The notes under the pieces are model-generated. The model was not told where the DNA came from. It searched no databases and worked only from the letters and a program-made list of their open reading frames with translations. From DATKLX01 sp035542155 (lineage in GTDB: Bacteria > Chloroflexota > Anaerolineae > Anaerolineales > Anaerolineaceae): a DNA stretch of 64,000 nt. Below are positions 59,858 to 64,000 of this stretch, piece by piece. Position 1 is the first letter of the stretch; every line of letters starts with the position of its first letter. The DNA lies in the NCBI GenBank assembly GCA_035542155.1, contig DATKLX010000230.1, forward strand, positions 1 through 64,000, given 5' to 3'. A program made the position numbers and the translations under genes.

Positions 59858-62851
59858 CTATCCTGGTGCTTCGCTCCTGAAGATATCCTCTACGAACTGG
59901 TCTACCAGGTTCTCGCCCATTTCCCATCCTTCTGTAAAGGCAGTTGTGAAAGTAGCTTGATCAAGGTGGGTTGATATTTGATTGCGAATATTCGCTAGCT
60001 CCATCTGATCTGTATCAAGCAGATTCACTGAAAGAAATTCCAGTCGACTTTCTACTACTCCGTAGAGACGCGCCGCATCGACTGGCTTTCCGAGGTGGAT
60101 CGCCAACGCTGCCAGACTGGTCAGGCAGGCGGCGATCCCCCGTTTGTCCCCTACTTCGCGGTTGACCGAAAGGCTTTCCCGAAAATATCCGCTTGCAATG
60201 GGAATATTGTTTTCATTTAGCGCCATATACCCCAAACGGCGTAGTGGATAGGCAAGAAAAGATTTACTACCAATTGTCCGAAGTATACTGGCACTCTCTT
60301 CATATATCCTTTTGGCTCTTGCTCGATCCCCTTTTTGCATGTCAATGTCTCCCAGAAAATGTAAAAAATTATTGGCATGCACACCCCCCAGTTTCCTAGT
60401 AAGGTCTAATCCTTCTTGGAAAGTTGCATCTGCTAGATTGTATTCTTTATCCAAAGCTAAGACCAACCCCAGAAACTGCAGAGACCATGCGAGATTGGTT
60501 TTATCCTCAATGGTTCTCTGAATCGACACCGCTTCTTCGAGAGATTTCCTGGCCAGTTCTGTATCTCCGAAGAGGTAATGAAGAAAGCCTGCGGTATTGA
60601 GCGCCTTGGCGTGAATCTCTTTATATCGATCAAACTGGTCTTCTGAGGGTGAAGCCAGGACTTTGATAGCAAGATCGCGGCCCTCGCGAGTTGAACCATA
60701 ACTGAACCAAAACCACAATAGAGCCCCTAACATCCGCAAAGCGTTTTCAGTCTGTTTGCTTTCTAGGCTCCATTCAATCGCTGCTCGTAAATTGTCATTT
60801 TCCGCCTGGAGGAGTTTAAACCAACGTACTTGATTCTGAAAAAGGAGCTCAGGCTCGGCAGCTTCAACCAAATGAACATAATAGGCCGCATGGCGATCAC
60901 GCAGCATCGCGGTTTCCTCAGCTTCGTCTAATTTCCATTGTCCAAAACTGCGAATGGTGTCCAGAAGATAATAACGCGTTGGCATATCAGTATCATGGGA
61001 AACCGGTCTTACACTTAATAGCGATTTGCCAGATAATCGTCCAAGCAGGGTAAGCACTTCATCACTACGGATCCCTTCTCCCGAGCAAACAGCTTCGGCC
61101 GCATCCATACTACAGCTTCCGGCAAAAATAGATAGGCGGCGGAAAACAAGCTGCTCTGAAACGCTCAGTAAGTCATAACTCCACTCGATCGCTGCCCGCA
61201 GAGTCTGATGACGAGGCAATGCGGTACGATGGCCGCCGGTAAGCAGGCTGAACCTGCGATCAAGTCGGGCAGCGATCTCCTGAGCCGAAAGAAGGTTCAG
61301 CCGCGCTGCTGCGAGTTCAATGGCTAGTGGAATGCCATCCAATCGCCGACAAATCTGGGCAATTATATATACGTCCGCTTCCCCCAGTTGGTTGGCAGGG
61401 AATAATTCGTTACCCCGTTCAATAAACAATCTTACGGCTTCTGATTGCAGGATGCTTTTACTATCCAAAGAGCGTTCTTCTCCCGGCAACGAGAGCGAGG
61501 GCAATCGCCAGGCTTTTTCGCCAGGCATACTCAGTGCTTCTCTACTGGTTGCTAAAATAGACACCTCTGGGCTATCCCGCAGGACTCTTTCGATCACGTA
61601 GGCACAAGCATCGATCAGGTGCTCACAATTATCCAGGATTAGAAGAAGCTGCTTTGTGTGCAGGTGATCCAGTACTTCTTCTATCAAGGGTCGTCCCGGT
61701 GTATCTGGAATCCTCAGGATCTTGGCCACTGCTTGGATAACAAGATCCGCTCCTGCTACCTCTATCCTCTTATCCGTTTGTGAGAACGGCGATATTTGCA
61801 AATTGTCTACATTCGCAGACTGGGATGTTTCGATTTTAAAGAGAGAGGCCAGCTCGACCCACCAGGCGCCATCCCTGTAATTGGGGACAAGGGCACTTCC
61901 GACCTGGATCGCCAGGCGAGTTTTACCCACACCGCCAGAACCTGTGATGGTAACAAATCTGGCCCTTTGGACTTGTTCCTCTACCTCCTGGATCTCCTTT
62001 TCTCGTCCTATAAAACTGGTCATTGGTTCAGGCAGGTTGGTATGACGTACCTTGGGTATAGGAAACGATGAGGCAGCCGATTCTAAGGTGAGTTTACCCT
62101 GATACACTTTTGAATCTTGTTTTTCCATATGACGATCCATCTGGAAACCTGCTTTGAGGCGTTTATAGAGCTCCTGGGTTTCCACAGATGGTCCAATCCC
62201 CTGTTCTTGCTGCAAAGTCTGGGTTAACCGCTCATAGGTCGCTGCTATTTTTGACAGATCTCCCATACCTGCATACGCAGACATTAAAGCCCGATAAGCA
62301 ATTTCGGACCCTTGCCCCAATGCAATCCAGCGCATTCCCCAGTCCAGGATTTGCATCCAACGCCTCTCGCTTTCCAGAATTTGTAATAACCTGGCAATCC
62401 TGGCCTCGAACAAGGTATAGAAACGATCTCGTTCTATAAGCACCCATTCTTCATAGAAGCCTGGTAATAAATCCCCACCGTAGTTTGAAAGCGCCTCGAT
62501 CAAGTCATTCGATCTGTTGCTTTCGATGGAGATGTTTTCCAATTTATGCACATCCAAAGAAAAATTACTCTGGGGGTTAAACGCGATTGTCAGATCATCA
62601 ATCAGGAAGTAGGAGCCATTCCCTGCCCCAATGGCTTTCCGCAATCGCCATAATTCGTGGCGTAAATTGCTGCGAGCATTTTCCTCGCTCGAGTCTGGCC
62701 ACAATAATCCTGCCAACCGTTCACGCCGATAGGCTCTTCCCGCATTCAGGACCAGGTAGGCAAACAGGGTTTGCGCATTCCGGGTCGGGATGTTCACCCG
62801 CTTGCCATCCTGAACGATTTCGAATTGCCCGAGCAATCGGATTTCTAACAT
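59858..62851 (-). CDS. AfsR/SARP-like regulator (BTAD, NB-ARC, TPR)
   Basis: 997 aa STAND-type regulator. N-terminal OmpR-like winged helix (1-90: LLGQFEIVQDGKRV, LLWPDSSEENARSNLRHELW), BTAD (96-240), linker, NB-ARC ATPase with Walker A GSGGVGKT (304-311) and Walker B LLLILDNCEHL, and a C-terminal TPR region (about 690-990). ATP-dependent switch controlling transcription, usually of adjacent or pathway genes. Lower GC than the polysaccharide genes, divergent from the GMGD-repeat gene 223 bp away. Target unknown. Confidence 0.9.
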   Translation of the reverse strand: MLEIRLLGQFEIVQDGKRVNIPTRNAQTLFAYLVLNAGRAYRRERLAGLLWPDSSEENARSNLRHELWRLRKAIGAGNGSYFLIDDLTIAFNPQSNFSLDVHKLENISIESNRSNDLIEALSNYGGDLLPGFYEEWVLIERDRFYTLFEARIARLLQILESERRWMQILDWGMRWIALGQGSEIAYRALMSAYAGMGDLSKIAATYERLTQTLQQEQGIGPSVETQELYKRLKAGFQMDRHMEKQDSKVYQGKLTLESAASSFPIPKVRHTNLPEPMTSFIGREKEIQEVEEQVQRARFVTITGSGGVGKTRLAIQVGSALVPNYRDGAWWVELASLFKIETSQSANVDNLQISPFSQTDKRIEVAGADLVIQAVAKILRIPDTPGRPLIEEVLDHLHTKQLLLILDNCEHLIDACAYVIERVLRDSPEVSILATSREALSMPGEKAWRLPSLSLPGEERSLDSKSILQSEAVRLFIERGNELFPANQLGEADVYIIAQICRRLDGIPLAIELAAARLNLLSAQEIAARLDRRFSLLTGGHRTALPRHQTLRAAIEWSYDLLSVSEQLVFRRLSIFAGSCSMDAAEAVCSGEGIRSDEVLTLLGRLSGKSLLSVRPVSHDTDMPTRYYLLDTIRSFGQWKLDEAEETAMLRDRHAAYYVHLVEAAEPELLFQNQVRWFKLLQAENDNLRAAIEWSLESKQTENALRMLGALLWFWFSYGSTREGRDLAIKVLASPSEDQFDRYKEIHAKALNTAGFLHYLFGDTELARKSLEEAVSIQRTIEDKTNLAWSLQFLGLVLALDKEYNLADATFQEGLDLTRKLGGVHANNFLHFLGDIDMQKGDRARAKRIYEESASILRTIGSKSFLAYPLRRLGYMALNENNIPIASGYFRESLSVNREVGDKRGIAACLTSLAALAIHLGKPVDAARLYGVVESRLEFLSVNLLDTDQMELANIRNQISTHLDQATFTTAFTEGWEMGENLVDQFVEDIFRSEAPG

Positions 62852-63074
62852 GCTTGTTCCTGGTCCGCCCTATCCCTTCTTACAAATTCGACTTGATTTA
62901 TCTAGTATAGCAGTATCGAAGATGTTTTGCATTAATACAAAATTACACACAGCCTGACATGCAGAAAACACGCTTGCTTACACGCTCAGGGACGGGTCAT
63001 CGATAGACTGTTCAGTAGATAAGCATCAGCAACTGGTAACCGAAACCATTTAGAGCTAATCAAAGGAGGTTGGT

Positions 63075-63473
63075 ATGTATAAAGTTCGTTTATCGAATGT
63101 GATCCTGGGCGTAGCATTGATTTTGATGGTTATTGTGGCTTTAAAAGCCTTCTCGCTGGCGCCCAATGCTGGGAGTGTTAGCCGTTCAAATCCGGGAATG
63201 GGAGATGTGCACATTGTAGAGGGCCAACAATCCAATCTGGAGAAAAATAAGCTGTCGTACACAGGAATGGGAGAATGGAAGCGCTTCGAAACAAAGCAGC
63301 TCATCCGAGATAGCAGCAAGAAGGAAAGCGGTTCAAGCTATGTAGGAATGGGAGATCTCCATCTTCTCGAAGGTCCATCATCAATCCTGGTTACAGGTTC
63401 AGGCGAGATCGTTCATCGGTATGTTGGAATGGGTGATGTCCATTTGTTTGAGGATCTTGCAGGAGAAAAATAA
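63075..63473 (+). CDS. Membrane-anchored GMGD-repeat protein, unknown function
   Basis: 132 aa. An uncleaved-signal-type membrane segment (8-27) and an external part with four repeats of the pattern GMG[D/E]x[H/K]xxE at residues 41, 64, 91 and 118, three of them preceded by Tyr: GMGDVHIVE, GMGEWKRFE, GMGDLHLLE, GMGDVHLFE. Spacing is 23-27 residues. Strong AAGGAGG five bases before the ATG, and a terminator follows, so expression is likely. No family recognised. Divergent from the SARP-like gene, its probable regulator. Confidence 0.85.
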   Translation: MYKVRLSNVILGVALILMVIVALKAFSLAPNAGSVSRSNPGMGDVHIVEGQQSNLEKNKLSYTGMGEWKRFETKQLIRDSSKKESGSSYVGMGDLHLLEGPSSILVTGSGEIVHRYVGMGDVHLFEDLAGEK

Positions 63474-63525
63474 TAACAAAGAAACGGTTACCTTACTTCT
63501 TTTCCAGTGATCTATGGTAAGGACA

Positions 63526-63553
63526 TCAGCCACCCTTCGGTTAGGGTGGCTGA
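63526..63553. terminator. Bidirectional terminator-like hairpin
   Basis: Perfect 11-bp stem TCAGCCACCCT / AGGGTGGCTGA with loop TCGGTT, followed on the plus strand by TTAATTT. It lies between the convergent GMGD-repeat gene (ends 63473) and the minus-strand gene whose stop codon abuts it at 63554. Confidence 0.8.
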
Positions 63554-64000
63554 TTAATTTCTGCACGCCCCCACGTTCAACAACCGCCTCGACCTCTCCC
63601 CCTCCCCCACCTCCGCGACCACCTTCACGCACCCCTGCCCCAGCGCCCTTCGCTGCGCCTCCGCCATCCCGTTCCACCAACCCCCATCGATGTAGATGTA
63701 CTCGTACCCCGCCCGCGCCACCCTCACCGGGTCTGGGTCCGCCACCAGCGCCTGCCAGTCCGCCAGCGGCACGTAGATCGACTGGCTCGCCCGCGACGCC
63801 CGCCCGAACACCGTCACCCCCCGCGAGGGCGAGGAATCCAACACCTGGGCGTGCGGCTCGAGCCGGTCCCAATATTCACGGCTCACCTGCGCGTCCGGCG
63901 TGTCGATAAAGTTGGACAGCTTGGGATCCCTTGCGTTGGCCAGCATCACCGCGAAGATCACCGCCGCCCCGGCCACCGTCACCACGTACCCGGCCCCCAG
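63554..64000 (-). CDS. C-terminal part of a membrane protein (partial)
   Basis: The frame is open from the window edge to the stop at 63554 (148 codons), so the start lies outside. It begins with a membrane helix (VVTVAGAAVIFAVML), then about 115 soluble residues with VTVFGRASRASQSIYVP, YEYIYIDGGWW and a Cys-containing end. The layout is like the soluble tail of polytopic glycosyltransferases of the GT39/GT83 sort, but no catalytic motif is in view, so the family is uncertain. Confidence 0.6.
   Translation of the reverse strand: MGAGYVVTVAGAAVIFAVMLANARDPKLSNFIDTPDAQVSREYWDRLEPHAQVLDSSPSRGVTVFGRASRASQSIYVPLADWQALVADPDPVRVARAGYEYIYIDGGWWNGMAEAQRRALGQGCVKVVAEVGEGERSRRLLNVGACRN

Overview
The window (about 65% GC by eye) most resembles a chromosome segment of an Anaerolineae-type Chloroflexota bacterium. 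This is an inference from gene families: a very large multi-GAF histidine kinase, DUF4388, V4R and MglA-like signalling proteins, a BTAD/NB-ARC/TPR regulator, and a nonulosonic-acid-rich polysaccharide locus with no lipid A genes. No rRNA, tRNA, CRISPR array, transposase or phage gene was recognised.

Region 1 (1-3.8 kb, minus strand) is a thiamine operon. A TTGACA/TATACT promoter leads into a TPP riboswitch, then an attenuator hairpin whose 3' arm is also the Shine-Dalgarno sequence of thiN, then thiN, thiB and thiP. The partner ATPase is not in view. Region 2 (3.8-5.9 kb) is a lower-GC scrap zone: a truncated MNT nucleotidyltransferase and a truncated GT2 glycosyltransferase run into a Lnu-like nucleotidyltransferase, followed by a GIY-YIG gene and three copies of a dispersed repeat.

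Region 3 (5.9-19.2 kb, minus strand) looks like one nine-gene signalling operon behind a near-consensus promoter. In order it encodes DUF4388, a small GTPase, an alpha/beta hydrolase, a V4R sensor, a beta-helix protein, REC-GGDNF, a 2319-residue ten-GAF histidine kinase, a lone REC, and a second alpha/beta hydrolase whose nucleophile Ser is replaced by Gly. It is the best candidate for an undescribed system. Region 4 (19.5-26.2 kb, plus strand) carries a GAF-GGDEF diguanylate cyclase, a lipid-kinase-like protein, a helicase-associated orphan protein, kbl and a GAF-adenylate cyclase.

Region 5 (26.2-36.4 kb) is mixed: a low-GC methyltransferase, a small Cys-rich protein, a secreted PQQ-type sugar dehydrogenase, a short membrane protein, and a minus-strand run (2-hydroxyacid dehydrogenase, SDR, DUF115-like protein, GT39-like membrane protein, GT2), with a plus-strand flippase-like membrane protein.

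Region 6 (36.4-59.6 kb, minus strand) is a 22-gene surface polysaccharide cluster. It starts with a winged-helix regulator that has its own promoter and a perfect palindrome before the start codon, then Wzm/Wzt ABC export, glycosyltransferases (GT2, GT4, GT10 and capsule-type GT-B), and two nonulosonic acid (sialic/pseudaminic-like) modules. Region 7 (59.9-64 kb) has an AfsR/SARP-like regulator in lower-GC DNA, divergent from a small membrane-anchored protein built on four GMGD-type repeats, and the C-terminal end of a membrane protein cut by the window edge.
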